Of a DNA stretch of 64,000 nucleotides, positions 37,406-46,139 are shown in pieces (position 1 is the first letter of the stretch; each line of letters begins with the position of its first letter). Origin of the DNA: Caballeronia sp. NK8 (GTDB lineage Bacteria; Pseudomonadota; Gammaproteobacteria; Burkholderiales; Burkholderiaceae); the NCBI RefSeq assembly GCF_018408855.1, contig NZ_AP024322.1, positions 2,790,001-2,854,000 of the forward strand, given 5' to 3'. The position numbers and the translations under genes were made by a program. The notes beneath the pieces were generated by a model. It was not told the origin of the DNA. It was given only the letters and a program-made list of their open reading frames with translations, and made no database searches.

Positions 37406-37717
37406 TGAGAATGCTTCCCTGAAAGCGTTACTGCATCCGCCGGAATTGGGCGAGCCGATTATAGGTTCGGGCTCCTGCGCGTCATCGGGGTGGCATTAAC
37501 AATCGGATTTGTCCCAGCGATCCGCGCTTTAGGAACGCGCATTAGAAAGTGATGCTGATTTGTGAAAAGAACGATGGCTCTACCCGTCCAATGAATGCGC
37601 GGCCTATGATTCCTGAATTCGAGATGGGTCGAGACGCCCGGAACGACTGTTGCGCCCACCCGACAGTGACGCATCGCCGCCCTGCCTGCGCGCGCGTGCA
37701 AATGAAGGAGACCAGCG
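37406..37717. other. Intergenic region between OmpA-like and AidB-like genes
   Basis: This 312-bp divergent spacer shows no credible gene. It carries the promoters of both neighbours by position. A GAAGGAGACC ribosome site lies at its right end before the aidB-like ATG. No repeat or clear operator was seen. Confidence 0.4.
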
Positions 37718-39415
37718 ATGTCCGCTTCCGCCGATCGCCCGTTCGGGCAGACACACGAAGTCACGAATCAGGCGCCGCCGCTTGTCGGCTACGACGCGTT
37801 CGCCTTCGATCCGGCGCTGACGGCCGCGCTCGGGCGGGAAGGCGCGCAATGGCACGCGCAGGCGCTCTCGCGCGACGGCATGACGCTGACGCAGCCGGAT
37901 GTCGTCGCGCTGGCGGAACTCGCCAACCGGCACGAGCCGGAGCTCGCGACGCACGATCCGCGCGGCGAGCGCATCGACGCGGTGGAGTTTCATCCGGCCT
38001 GGCACGAACTGCTGCGGCGCCTGCGCCACGAAGGCCTGCACGCGCTGCCGTTCGAACCGGCCGCGCGCGTGGGATCGATGGCCGCGCGCTGCGCCGGCTA
38101 CTATCTGCACGGCCAGCTCGAATCCGGCTCGCTGTGCCCGATCACGATGACCTTCGCGAGCATCCCGGTCCTGCGCAACGAGCGCGATCTGTTCGCGCGC
38201 ATCGCCCAGCCGCTGCTGTCGCGCGAGCACGATCCGCGCGACATCCCGCTCGAAGCCGGCAAGCATTCGATGATGATCGGCATGGGCATGACCGAAAAAC
38301 AGGGCGGCTCGGACGTGCGCAGCAATCGCACGCGCGCGTACGCGCTCGGCGTACCGGGACGCGCCAGCGCGTATCGGCTGGTCGGTCACAAATGGTTTTT
38401 CTCCGCGCCGCAATGCGACGCGCATCTCGTGCTCGCCCGCACCGCCGACGAAGGCGGCCTGTCGTGCTTCTACGTGCCGCGCTTCGCGCCGGACGGCCGC
38501 AAGAACGCGGTCCAGATCCAGCGCCTGAAGGACAAGCTCGGCAACCGCTCGAACGCGAGCAGCGAAGTGGAGTTTCTCGATGCCTACGGCGTGATGATCG
38601 GCGACGAGGGGCGCGGCGTGCCGACCATCATCGAAATGGCGAACTTCACGCGGCTCGACTGCGTGATCGGCAGCGCAGCGCTGATGCGCGCGGCGCTCGT
38701 ACAGGCGATCCATCACGCGCGGCATCGCAGCGCGTTCGGCGCGGCCCTCATCGATCAACCGCTGATGCGCAACGTGCTCGCGGATCTCGCCCTCGAATCC
38801 GAAGCCGCGACGATTCTCTTCATGCGGCTTGCGGGCGCATTCGAGCGCAGCGCCGTGCCGGACGGAGCGCTCGCCGAGCGCGCGTGGCGGCGCATCGTCA
38901 CGCCTGCCGCGAAGTTCTGGGTCTGCAAGCGCGCGCTCGAATTCACCGGCGAGGCGATGGAAGTCTGGGGCGGCAACGGCTATGTCGAAACCGGGCCGAT
39001 GGCGCGTTTCTATCGCGAGGCGCCGGTCAATTCGATCTGGGAGGGCTCGGGCAACGTGATGTGCCTCGACGTGCTGCGCGCGTTCGAGCGTGAGCAGGAC
39101 GCCGCGCACGCGCTCCTCGCCGACTGGAAGCGGACGGCGGCCGCGCATCCGGCGCTCTCTGGCGCGCTGGCGTCGCTGCTCGACATGCTGACGGGCGATC
39201 CGGCTGCGCGGGAAGCGTCGGCGCGGCGAATCGCGCAACAATTGACGCTATGCGCGCAGGGCGTGTTGCTGGCGCGGCATGCGCCGCAGGAAGTTGCGGA
39301 TGCGTTCATCGAAACGCGGCTCGGCGATGCGCGCGGCGAGACGGGGCGGGTGTATGGCACGCTGCCGGCGCGGTTCGATCATGCGGCGATTGTCAGGCGG
39401 GCGTTTGCCGCGTAG
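37718..39415 (+). CDS. AidB-type acyl-CoA dehydrogenase family protein
   Basis: This 565-residue flavoprotein is longer than ordinary acyl-CoA dehydrogenases and has the AidB layout. The N-terminal extension contains FAFDPALTAALGREGA. The FAD-binding MGMTEKQGGSDVRSN lies near residues 189-203, GHKWFFSAP near 221, and LVLARTADEGGLSCFYVPR near 237-255. The C-terminal half contains EVWGGNGYVETGPMARFYREAPVNSIWEGSGN (two conserved motifs near 415-445). E. coli AidB belongs to the alkylation-damage response, but the substrate of this enzyme is not known. The 3' end overlaps the convergent fhlB by 23 bp. Confidence 0.87.
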   Translation: MSASADRPFGQTHEVTNQAPPLVGYDAFAFDPALTAALGREGAQWHAQALSRDGMTLTQPDVVALAELANRHEPELATHDPRGERIDAVEFHPAWHELLRRLRHEGLHALPFEPAARVGSMAARCAGYYLHGQLESGSLCPITMTFASIPVLRNERDLFARIAQPLLSREHDPRDIPLEAGKHSMMIGMGMTEKQGGSDVRSNRTRAYALGVPGRASAYRLVGHKWFFSAPQCDAHLVLARTADEGGLSCFYVPRFAPDGRKNAVQIQRLKDKLGNRSNASSEVEFLDAYGVMIGDEGRGVPTIIEMANFTRLDCVIGSAALMRAALVQAIHHARHRSAFGAALIDQPLMRNVLADLALESEAATILFMRLAGAFERSAVPDGALAERAWRRIVTPAAKFWVCKRALEFTGEAMEVWGGNGYVETGPMARFYREAPVNSIWEGSGNVMCLDVLRAFEREQDAAHALLADWKRTAAAHPALSGALASLLDMLTGDPAAREASARRIAQQLTLCAQGVLLARHAPQEVADAFIETRLGDARGETGRVYGTLPARFDHAAIVRRAFAA

Positions 39416-39725
39416 CGAGCGCGCGCCCGCTTTCCCGCATCGGCTCCTCGTTCTCCAGCCGATACACCCACGAAAGCAACTCCGCCACCGCCTGATACAA
39501 CGCCGGTGGAATATGCGCGTCGAGATCGACTTGCATCAGCAGCGACACCATCTCCGGCGATTCGTGCACATACAGTCCCGCTTCCTTCGCGCGCTGCACG
39601 ATCATCTCCGCGACCATGCCATAACCCTTCGCCACGACGCGCGGCGTCGCCTCGCGATTGCCCGCGTCGTAGGCGAGCGCGGTCGCCTGCCTGCGCGTGT
39701 ACGGCGGCTGATCCTGTCCGCTCAT
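39393..39725 (-). CDS. fhlB: FhlB: stand-alone FlhB C-terminal-like flagellar protein
   Basis: This 110-residue protein resembles only the cytoplasmic C-terminal part of the FlhB export switch: AYDAGNREATPRVVAKGYG near residues 18-36, then ESPEMVSLLMQVDLDAHIPPALYQAVAELLSWVYRLE near 54-90. It lacks the membrane part and the NPTH autocleavage site of FlhB. Such proteins (FhlB) follow a fliK-type gene in many bacteria. The ATG overlaps the stop of the fliK-like gene by 4 bp. The C-terminal tail after YRLE is not conserved. Confidence 0.82.
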   Translation of the reverse strand: MSGQDQPPYTRRQATALAYDAGNREATPRVVAKGYGMVAEMIVQRAKEAGLYVHESPEMVSLLMQVDLDAHIPPALYQAVAELLSWVYRLENEEPMRESGRALATRQTPA

Positions 39726-41029
39726 GCTTCACTCCCCTCGCCGCGCGGCGGGCGAAACAGATGTTCGAGCGGCGAGCGCAACGGCTTTTTCGCGACAGGC
39801 TTGTCGGCTGACAGCGCGAGATCGGTCGCGCCGTCCATCGAGCGCACGGACAGGGACGCCAGCGCGATGCCCGCCGCCTCGAGCTGACGCGCGAACGCGG
39901 CGCCGTCGGCGGCGAGACGGCGTGCGCCCGAATCCCCCGCCTTGATGCGCGCGACGAGCTTTTCGCCCGTCAGCACCAGTTCGGCGTCGACCGTGCCGAG
40001 CGCAGGCAGCGACAACGTGATGCGCGTGCGCCAGGCGTGCTTGTCCGCGGCTTCGGCGGCATCGTCGGGCGTGCGCGGATCGCGCGGTTCGCGGGCGATT
40101 TCCCATTCGAAGCGCGTGCCGGGCCACGCTTCGCCTTGCCAGCGGAACTGCTGGTTCGCGAGCACGTCGAGTTGCTGGCGCACGACATTGAGCGTCGCCG
40201 GATGAATGCCCGCCGCCAGCGACGCCTGCAACGCCGATTCCTGCGTGCCCGGTTGCGCGGTCTGCGCGCTCGCGCCGCCCGATGCGTTCCCGCTCTGCGA
40301 ATTCGAGAGCGCCGACGCCGGCGCATCGCGCACCGACGCCGCGAGCGCGGCCGCCTGCTGCGGCGTCTGCGGCGTCGCGACGGCGTGCGCGGGCGCGTGG
40401 AAATCGGGCGCACCGGCGTCCAGCCATGCGTCGCCGGTCGCGCCATTCGCGAAATCCAGCGGCAAGGACAGCGAGCGTGCATCGGCGCGCGCCTGCGGCT
40501 CGTTGCCGAGCGACGCGGCGCTGCGCTGGCCCGCGAGCCATTGCACCAGATGCGATTCGTAGAAGAGCCCGCTTTCGTCGACGGTCTTCGCCAGCGCGGT
40601 CGCGAGCGCCGCGGCGGGCAGCGGCGGCAGATTCTGCGTCGCGGCGCGCGCGGCCGCGACGGCGGCGGCGTTGGCGGAGAAAGCGGTATCGAAGAGTCCG
40701 GTCGTGAGCGCGGCGAAGGCGCTCGCGGGACGCGGCGGAGTCGGCCAGAGCGGGGCGTCGCTGGTCAGCGCGGGCGTCGCGCCGCCGATGCGCGAGATCA
40801 CGTCGAGCGTGCGCGCGACGCTGGACAGCGCGGTTTGCGCCGATGCGGCCGGCGCCGCGGCCTGCGCCGATGTGCCGACGAGCTGCGGCAGGTCCGTCTG
40901 CGTCGTCTGTCCGACGCTCGCGCCCGTCACGCCCGTGCCGCTAACGCCGTTGGGCGCGCGAATCGCGGACAGCAGGAGCTCGGTGCGGCTGGCGAGCAGC
41001 GATGCGATCGCGGTATCGAGTCCAGTCAT
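39722..41029 (-). CDS. FliK-like flagellar hook-length control protein (second copy)
   Basis: This 435-residue protein is rich in Ala, Gln and Thr in its first 300 residues, like the extended N-terminus of FliK. The C-terminal Flg_hook domain, near residues 310-400, contains TRITLSLPALGTVDAELVLTGEK and FARQLEAAGIALASLSVRS (two motifs, joined by a short loop). The start at 41029 (MTGLDTAIASLLASR) is the sensible N-terminus. A second, separate FliK is encoded at 48209, so this may set a distinct switch or act with FhlB, its coupled neighbour. Function is inferred from the domain only. Confidence 0.78.
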   Translation of the reverse strand: MTGLDTAIASLLASRTELLLSAIRAPNGVSGTGVTGASVGQTTQTDLPQLVGTSAQAAAPAASAQTALSSVARTLDVISRIGGATPALTSDAPLWPTPPRPASAFAALTTGLFDTAFSANAAAVAAARAATQNLPPLPAAALATALAKTVDESGLFYESHLVQWLAGQRSAASLGNEPQARADARSLSLPLDFANGATGDAWLDAGAPDFHAPAHAVATPQTPQQAAALAASVRDAPASALSNSQSGNASGGASAQTAQPGTQESALQASLAAGIHPATLNVVRQQLDVLANQQFRWQGEAWPGTRFEWEIAREPRDPRTPDDAAEAADKHAWRTRITLSLPALGTVDAELVLTGEKLVARIKAGDSGARRLAADGAAFARQLEAAGIALASLSVRSMDGATDLALSADKPVAKKPLRSPLEHLFRPPRGEGSEA

Positions 41030-41071
41030 GCCCACATCCTCAATTGCGCCACGGCCGGCGCGCACGGACGC

Positions 41072-41401
41072 TTAACGCAGTCCGATCATCTTTTTCAGTA
41101 CGCGCGCCGGGCTGTTGACCGTGAACAGCGCGGACAGGCGCGCGAGGCTCGGCGAACTCAGATCGCGGATCGCGGCGTCGTCGGCGAGAATCTTCTTCAC
41201 GAGGTCCAGCTTGCGCGCGCGGGCGTCGTCGTCGAGTTCCGAGCCCGAATCCACTTCCTTCAGCTGCTCGACCAACTCACGGTAAGTGCCCTGCAACGTC
41301 TTCAGTTCGCTCCATTCGCCGCCGCGCGCAGCCGCCAGCATCTGGCCGGAAACCGCTGCGATGGCTTCGTAGTGGGCGAAATAGTCTTGTGTCGTCTTCA
41401 T
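41072..41401 (-). CDS. fliT: Flagellar export chaperone FliT
   Basis: This 109-residue, all-helical protein starts MKTTQDYFAHYEAIAAVSGQ, has the WSELKTLQGTYRELVEQLKEV segment near 30-50 (two helices), and has a C-terminal helix. Size and position immediately after fliS match FliT, the chaperone of the filament cap FliD and a modulator of FlhDC in enterics. Sequence conservation in the family is low, so the call leans on context. Confidence 0.78.
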   Translation of the reverse strand: MKTTQDYFAHYEAIAAVSGQMLAAARGGEWSELKTLQGTYRELVEQLKEVDSGSELDDDARARKLDLVKKILADDAAIRDLSSPSLARLSALFTVNSPARVLKKMIGLR

Positions 41402-41431
41402 TCTTTCGAGGCAGTCGACGCGAGAGTCCCG

Positions 41432-41851
41432 TCAAACGGGCGTCGCGGTCAGTTGCGCCACTTCCGGTCCAATTCCCACCCAGGCTTCTTCGAGCGTTGC
41501 GAGCAGGTTGTCGACCTCGACGAGCATCGTCTCGTCCTGCTTCAGATTCGCCTCCAGCAGCCGGCGCGTCATATACGTGTAGAGCGCGTCCAGACGCTCC
41601 GCGATCTCGCCGCCCGCATCCTTGTTGAGCGCCTGCTGCAGGCCGCTCTCGATGATGCTGATGGCCTTGCTGATCGCAGCGCCGCGCGCGCCGATGTTGC
41701 GCTGCTGCAGGTGCATGCGCGCCTGCGCGATCGCCTGGCGCGCGCCCTGATACAGCATCACGATCAGCCGATGCGGGCTCGCTCCCATCACTCCTGTCTG
41801 AACGCCCACGCGTGCGTACGCGCTGGCTCCAGCGTGTCCTGGGGAATACAT
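41432..41851 (-). CDS. fliS: Flagellin export chaperone FliS
   Basis: This 139-residue protein has the FliS signature SPHRLIVMLYQGARQAIAQA near residues 25-44, and later ALYTYMTRRLLEANLKQD near 89-106. It binds flagellin before export. AGGAG precedes the start ATG. It is the first gene of a minus-strand unit with fliT, the fliK-like gene and fhlB, and has a sigma-28-type promoter upstream. fliD, its usual upstream neighbour, is not here. Confidence 0.92.
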   Translation of the reverse strand: MYSPGHAGASAYARVGVQTGVMGASPHRLIVMLYQGARQAIAQARMHLQQRNIGARGAAISKAISIIESGLQQALNKDAGGEIAERLDALYTYMTRRLLEANLKQDETMLVEVDNLLATLEEAWVGIGPEVAQLTATPV

Positions 41852-41986
41852 CTCTCGGTTCTCCTTATGCGATGCCGCGGTGTCCGCATGCTTCCAGCGG
41901 ACGCCGTGCTTCTCGTCCTGATCCGTATGGGCCCGGCAAAACCGGTGCAGGCAAACGAACCATCGTTCGCCGTGCCGTTATCGGGG

Positions 41987-42013
41987 TTATCGGAGAAACG
42001 CGGCAAAGCTTTA
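41987..42013 (-). promoter_or_regulatory. Sigma-28 (FliA) promoter of fliS
   Basis: On the minus strand: TAAAGCTT, an 11-nt spacer, then TCCGATAA. This matches the FliA consensus TAAAGTTT-N11-GCCGATAA at most positions. It lies about 135 bp before the fliS ATG. Confidence 0.75.
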
Positions 42014-42069
42014 GGAAACAAGGCTCCAGAGCCGGTGCAGCGATAAAGGGCTGGATCGCGGGGGCCGCG

Positions 42070-42435
42070 TCAGACGGAGATCTGCATGATGTCGTTGTAG
42101 GCCGACACGAGCTTGTTGCGCACCTGCAGCCCGAATTGCAGGCCGACGTTCGCCTTCTGCATGTCCACCATCACGTCGTTGAGCGACACGTTCGGTGCGC
42201 CGATCTCGAAGGCGTGCGCCTCGCCGAGCGCCTTGGTCTGGTTGTCGCTGATCTTGTCGATGGACGATTTCAGCGCATCGGAAAAGCTGCCGACGCTCGC
42301 CGCGCCCGATGTCCCACCCTGCCCCGTGACGGCGCCCGACGCGCTGGTCGGGCCGGAGGTCCCGCCGGCGGCTTGCGAGGCCATCGACTGAATGGCCGAG
42401 AGCGCGGCGGAAAGCGGATTGATCGGAAAGTTCAT
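42070..42435 (-). CDS. fliE: Flagellar hook-basal body complex protein FliE
   Basis: This 121-residue protein has a variable Gly/Ala/Thr-rich N-terminus and the conserved FliE C-terminal half: [20 protein letters not shown] near residues 49-68, [20 protein letters not shown] near 82-101, and [17 protein letters not shown] at the end. FliE joins the MS-ring FliF to the rod and helps start export. It is divergent from fliF across a 270-bp region, a common arrangement in Burkholderiales. Confidence 0.93.
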   Translation of the reverse strand: MNFPINPLSAALSAIQSMASQAAGGTSGPTSASGAVTGQGGTSGAASVGSFSDALKSSIDKISDNQTKALGEAHAFEIGAPNVSLNDVMVDMQKANVGLQFGLQVRNKLVSAYNDIMQISV

Positions 42436-42705
42436 GTTGACTCCGGGTGACAGGGAAAAGCCGGTGCCGCACGTAGTGGGACCTGGCGCTCGGGACGCGT
42501 TTCGCGGAGGTTCGCCGAGTACGAAAAAGCTTAGCAGCGGGCCAGTTTTCAAAGCACCGGAAGAACGGGGAAAACCCCGCTCTATTCGCCGAATCGACTT
42601 GCAATCTTCTGCGGATAATCCCCATCGTGAAAAGTCCTCCACCGCCGCTTACATCAGCGGATAACGGCGGCAGGAGAACAACAGGATTCGGAGCTTCGAC
42701 GCTAA
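42436..42705. promoter_or_regulatory. fliE-fliF divergent promoter region
   Basis: The 270 bp hold the GGGGAAAACCCC motif (42567-42578) and, in fliF orientation, a 60-bp stretch (42575-42634) related to the sequences upstream of fliL and fliP: CTCTATTCG, then ATCG, and ATCGTGAAAAG at the end. GGCAGGAGAACA precedes the fliF region. The symmetrical motif could serve both genes. Confidence 0.5.
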
Positions 42706-44478
42706 ATGGAAACGCCCAACAACTCACTGATCACGCCCGACGCCAGAATGGGCCTGGCGGGCGCACAACCGGGAGCCGCCGGAACGGTCGGCGCCGGCCC
42801 GGGCCTCGCGGGCGCCGACTTCGGCGGCTTTGCGCAGCGCGTGCCGATGCTCAACCAGTTCCGCTCGAATCCGCGCGTGCCGCTCATCGTGGCCGTCGCG
42901 ATTCTGGTGATGGTGGTCGCCGGCCTCGTCATGTGGTCGCGCCAGCCGGATTACCGCGTCCTCTTCTCCAATCTCTCGGATCGGGACGGCGGCGCAATCG
43001 TTGCCGCGCTCCAGCAGGGCAACATTCCGTACAAGTTGTCCGACGGCGGCGGCGCCATCCTCGTGCCCGACGCGCAGGTTCACGAAACGCGTCTGCGCCT
43101 CGCGAGCCAGGGCCTGCCGAAAAGCGGCTCGGTCGGCTTCGAGCTGATGGACAACCAGAAGTTCGGCATCAGCCAGTTCGCCGAACAGGTCAACTATCAG
43201 CGCGCGCTGGAAGGCGAACTGGAACGCACGATCGGCTCGATTTCGTCGGTGAAGTCGGCGCGCGTGCATCTGGCGATTCCGAAGCCGAGCGTGTTCGTGC
43301 GCGACAAGGAACTGCCGACCGCCTCGGTCATGGTCAATCTGTATCCGGGCCGCGTGCTCGACGAAGGGCAAGTGGTCGCGATCGCGCACATGGTGGCGTC
43401 GGGCGTGGCGGACATGCCGGTCAAGAACGTCAATATCGTCGATCAGGACGGCAACCTGCTGACGAGCCAGAACGCCGCCAACGGTCTCGACGCGTCGCAA
43501 CTGAAGTATGTGCAGCAGATCGAGCACAACACGCAAAAGCGCATCGACGCGATCCTCGCGCCGCTCTTCGGCGCCGGCAACGCCCGCTCGCAGGTGAGCG
43601 CCGACATCGATTTCTCGAAGCTCGAACAGACCGCCGAAAGCTACGGCCCGAACGCCAATCCGCAGAACACGGCGATCCGCAGCCAGCAATCGAGCGAGTC
43701 GAGCGAGACGTCGGGCGGCGGCGCATCGGGCGTGCCGGGCGCGCTGTCGAACCAGCCGCCGCAGCCGGCCTCCGCGCCGATCGACGCAGCCGCGTCGGGC
43801 GCGGTCGGCGCGAAGTCCACGCCGCAGAACCAGCGCCGCGACACGACGACGAACTACGAAGTGGACCGCACCGTGCGCCACTACGAACAAGCGACGGGCG
43901 GCATCAAGCGTCTGTCGGTGGCGGTGGTCGTGAACTACGAGAAGAAGCTCGACGCCAAGGGCAACGTCACCATGACGCCGCTCGCCGCCGACAAGCTCGC
44001 GCAGGTCCAGCAGCTCGTGAAGGACGCGATGGGCTTCGACGACAAGCGCGGCGACTCGGTGAACGTCATGAACAGCGCGTTCTCCGCCGATCTGAACGTG
44101 ACGCCCGACGCGCCGTGGTGGCGCACCCCGCAGATGATCGCGTGGGGCATCCAGGCGGCGAAGTACGTGGGCATCGGAATCGTCGGATTGTTCCTGTACT
44201 TCAGCATGGTGAAGCCGGCGATGCGCCGCGCCTTCCCGCCGCCGCCCGAAGTCGCGCCGACGCTCGGCGCACCGGATGAACTCTCGCTGCTCGACGGTCC
44301 GTCGCTCGACGGCGAGAAGAAGGAAGACGAAGACAAGGATGCCGAGGTGAGTCTCCTCGGTCATGAAAGCAAGAAGGCCAAATTCGATCGCAATCTCGAC
44401 TACGCGCGCATGGTGGCGCGTCAGGACGCGAGAATCGTTGCGACGGTCGTGAAAAACTGGGTGTCCGATGAACGCTGA
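42706..44478 (+). CDS. fliF: Flagellar MS-ring protein FliF
   Basis: This 590-residue inner-membrane protein has a first membrane helix near residues 61-80 (VPLIVAVAILVMVVAGLVMW) and a periplasmic ring-building domain with YRVLFSNLSDRDGGAIVAAL, KSARVHLAIPKPSVFVRDK near 182-200 and ALEGELERTIGSI. A Ser/Gly/Pro-rich linker lies near 325-375. The second membrane helix is near 485-505, and a cytoplasmic C-terminal tail binds FliG. It is the first gene of the fliFGHIJK operon. Its 3' end overlaps fliG by 11 bp. Confidence 0.96.
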   Translation: METPNNSLITPDARMGLAGAQPGAAGTVGAGPGLAGADFGGFAQRVPMLNQFRSNPRVPLIVAVAILVMVVAGLVMWSRQPDYRVLFSNLSDRDGGAIVAALQQGNIPYKLSDGGGAILVPDAQVHETRLRLASQGLPKSGSVGFELMDNQKFGISQFAEQVNYQRALEGELERTIGSISSVKSARVHLAIPKPSVFVRDKELPTASVMVNLYPGRVLDEGQVVAIAHMVASGVADMPVKNVNIVDQDGNLLTSQNAANGLDASQLKYVQQIEHNTQKRIDAILAPLFGAGNARSQVSADIDFSKLEQTAESYGPNANPQNTAIRSQQSSESSETSGGGASGVPGALSNQPPQPASAPIDAAASGAVGAKSTPQNQRRDTTTNYEVDRTVRHYEQATGGIKRLSVAVVVNYEKKLDAKGNVTMTPLAADKLAQVQQLVKDAMGFDDKRGDSVNVMNSAFSADLNVTPDAPWWRTPQMIAWGIQAAKYVGIGIVGLFLYFSMVKPAMRRAFPPPPEVAPTLGAPDELSLLDGPSLDGEKKEDEDKDAEVSLLGHESKKAKFDRNLDYARMVARQDARIVATVVKNWVSDER

Positions 44479-45463
44479 AGGCCTGAACAAAGCCGCTCTC
44501 CTCCTGATGTCGATCGGTGAGGAAGAAGCCGCCGAAGTATTCAAGTATCTCGCGCCGCGCGAGGTGCAGAAAATCGGCGCGACCATGGCGGCCCTGAAAA
44601 ACGTGACGCGCGAGCAGCTCGACAACGTGCTGACCGAATTCGTGTCGGAGGCGGAGCAGCACACCGCGCTGTCGCTGGATTCGAGCGAGTACATCCGCTC
44701 GGTGCTGACCAAGGCGCTCGGCGAGACCAAGGCCGGCGCGCTGATCGACCGTATCCTGCAAGGCAGCGACACGAGCGGCATCGAAGGCCTGAAGTGGATG
44801 GACTCGGGCGCGGTCGCGGAACTGATCAAGAACGAGCATCCGCAGATCATCGCGACGATCCTCGTGCATCTGGACCGCGATCAGGCTTCGGAAATCGTCT
44901 CGCTGCTGACCGACCGTCTGCGCAACGACGTGCTGCTGCGCATCGCGACGCTCGACGGCATTCAGCCCGCCGCGCTGCGCGAACTCGACGACGTGCTGAC
45001 CACGCTCCTCTCCGGCAGCGACAACCTGAAGCGCGCGCCGATGGGCGGCATCCGCACGGCGGCGGAAATTCTCAACTTCATGTCGAGCAATCACGAGGAA
45101 GGCGTCATCTCGAATGTGCGCGAATACGATGCCGAACTCGCGCAGAAGATCATCGACCAGATGTTCGTGTTCGAGAACCTGCTCGACCTGGAAGACCGCG
45201 CGATCCAGCTGCTGCTGAAGGAAGTCGAGTCGGAGACGCTGATCGTGTCGCTGAAGGGCGCGCAGCCGGCGCTGCGTCAGAAGTTCCTGTCGAACATGTC
45301 GCAGCGCGCGGCCGAACTGCTCGCCGAAGACCTCGATTCGCGCGGTCCGGTGCGCGTGTCGGAAGTCGAGCAGCAGCAGCGCAAGATTCTCCAGATCGTG
45401 CGCAATCTCGCGGAAAACGGTCAGATCCAGCTAGGCGGCAAGGCGGAGGACGCATATGTCTGA
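44468..45463 (+). CDS. fliG: Flagellar motor switch protein FliG
   Basis: This 331-residue protein has all three FliG domains: LNKAALLLMSIGEEEAAEVFKYL near residues 5-27 (split by one loop, FliF-binding), the EHPQIIATILVHLDRDQASEI middle part near 125-145, and the C-terminal torque-generating part with FVFENLLDLEDRAIQLLLKEV near 230-250. Charged residues that meet the stator, and the last motif AEDAYV, are present. It overlaps both fliF and fliH, showing tight coupling. Confidence 0.97.
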   Translation: MNAEGLNKAALLLMSIGEEEAAEVFKYLAPREVQKIGATMAALKNVTREQLDNVLTEFVSEAEQHTALSLDSSEYIRSVLTKALGETKAGALIDRILQGSDTSGIEGLKWMDSGAVAELIKNEHPQIIATILVHLDRDQASEIVSLLTDRLRNDVLLRIATLDGIQPAALRELDDVLTTLLSGSDNLKRAPMGGIRTAAEILNFMSSNHEEGVISNVREYDAELAQKIIDQMFVFENLLDLEDRAIQLLLKEVESETLIVSLKGAQPALRQKFLSNMSQRAAELLAEDLDSRGPVRVSEVEQQQRKILQIVRNLAENGQIQLGGKAEDAYV

Positions 45464-46139
45464 CGCCCGCGCGCGCAAGGCTCAGGCGGCTCCGGTCTCG
45501 GCGTATCAGCGCTGGGAGATGGCCTCGTTCGATCCCGTCGAAATCAAGGTCGACAACAGCGCGGCGGAACAGGCCGCGCTCGAAGCGCACCTGCGCCGCG
45601 TCGAGGACGACGCGCATCAGCAAGGGCTCGCGAAAGGACACGTCGCGGGTCAGGCGCTGGGTTATCAGGCGGGTTTCGAGCAGGGTCAGGCGAAGGGTTT
45701 CGAGGATGGCCGCAAGGAAGCGCTCGCGCAGGCCGCGCGCCTCGCCGAGATCGCCGATGCGTTCAAGACCGCGTTGCAGGCCGCCGATGCCGCCATCGCG
45801 GAATCGCTCGCCGAACTCGCAGTCGATATCGCGCAGCAGGTCGTGCGCCAGCATCTCGCGCTCGATCCGACCGCGCTCGTCGCCGTCGCTCGCGAAGTGA
45901 TCGCCGCCGAGCCGGAGTTGTCGGGCGCGCCGACGCTCGTCGTCAATCCGGCCGATTTGCCGATCGTCGATGCGTATCTGAAGGACGAACTCGAAAGCGC
46001 CGGCTGGACCGTGCGCCCCGATCCGGACATCGAGCGCGGCGGCTGCAAGGCGCACGCCGCGACCGGCGAGATCGACGCGACCAATGTCTCGCGCTGGGAG
46101 CGCGTCGTGGCCGCTTTGGGGAGAAACAAGCCGTGGTGA
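45456..46139 (+). CDS. fliH: Flagellar export apparatus protein FliH
   Basis: This 227-residue protein has the GxxxG-rich helical region of FliH ([21 protein letters not shown] near residues 57-78, with repeated small residues every four positions) and a C-terminal globular half ([18 protein letters not shown] near 125-142, [16 protein letters not shown] near 183-198). It binds the ATPase FliI as a stator-like regulator. Overlaps with fliG (8 bp) and fliI (7 bp) fix its place in the operon. Confidence 0.93.
   Translation: MSDARARKAQAAPVSAYQRWEMASFDPVEIKVDNSAAEQAALEAHLRRVEDDAHQQGLAKGHVAGQALGYQAGFEQGQAKGFEDGRKEALAQAARLAEIADAFKTALQAADAAIAESLAELAVDIAQQVVRQHLALDPTALVAVAREVIAAEPELSGAPTLVVNPADLPIVDAYLKDELESAGWTVRPDPDIERGGCKAHAATGEIDATNVSRWERVVAALGRNKPW

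Noticed and set aside
40037..42046. A 669-codon plus-strand open frame across fliK-like, fliT and fliS
   Set aside because: It covers three well-supported genes in antisense and has no recognisable motif. The fliS promoter also lies inside it.
42724..44850. A 708-codon minus-strand open frame
   Set aside because: It lies wholly opposite fliF and the start of fliG. Its translation is Arg/His-rich with no domain signal.
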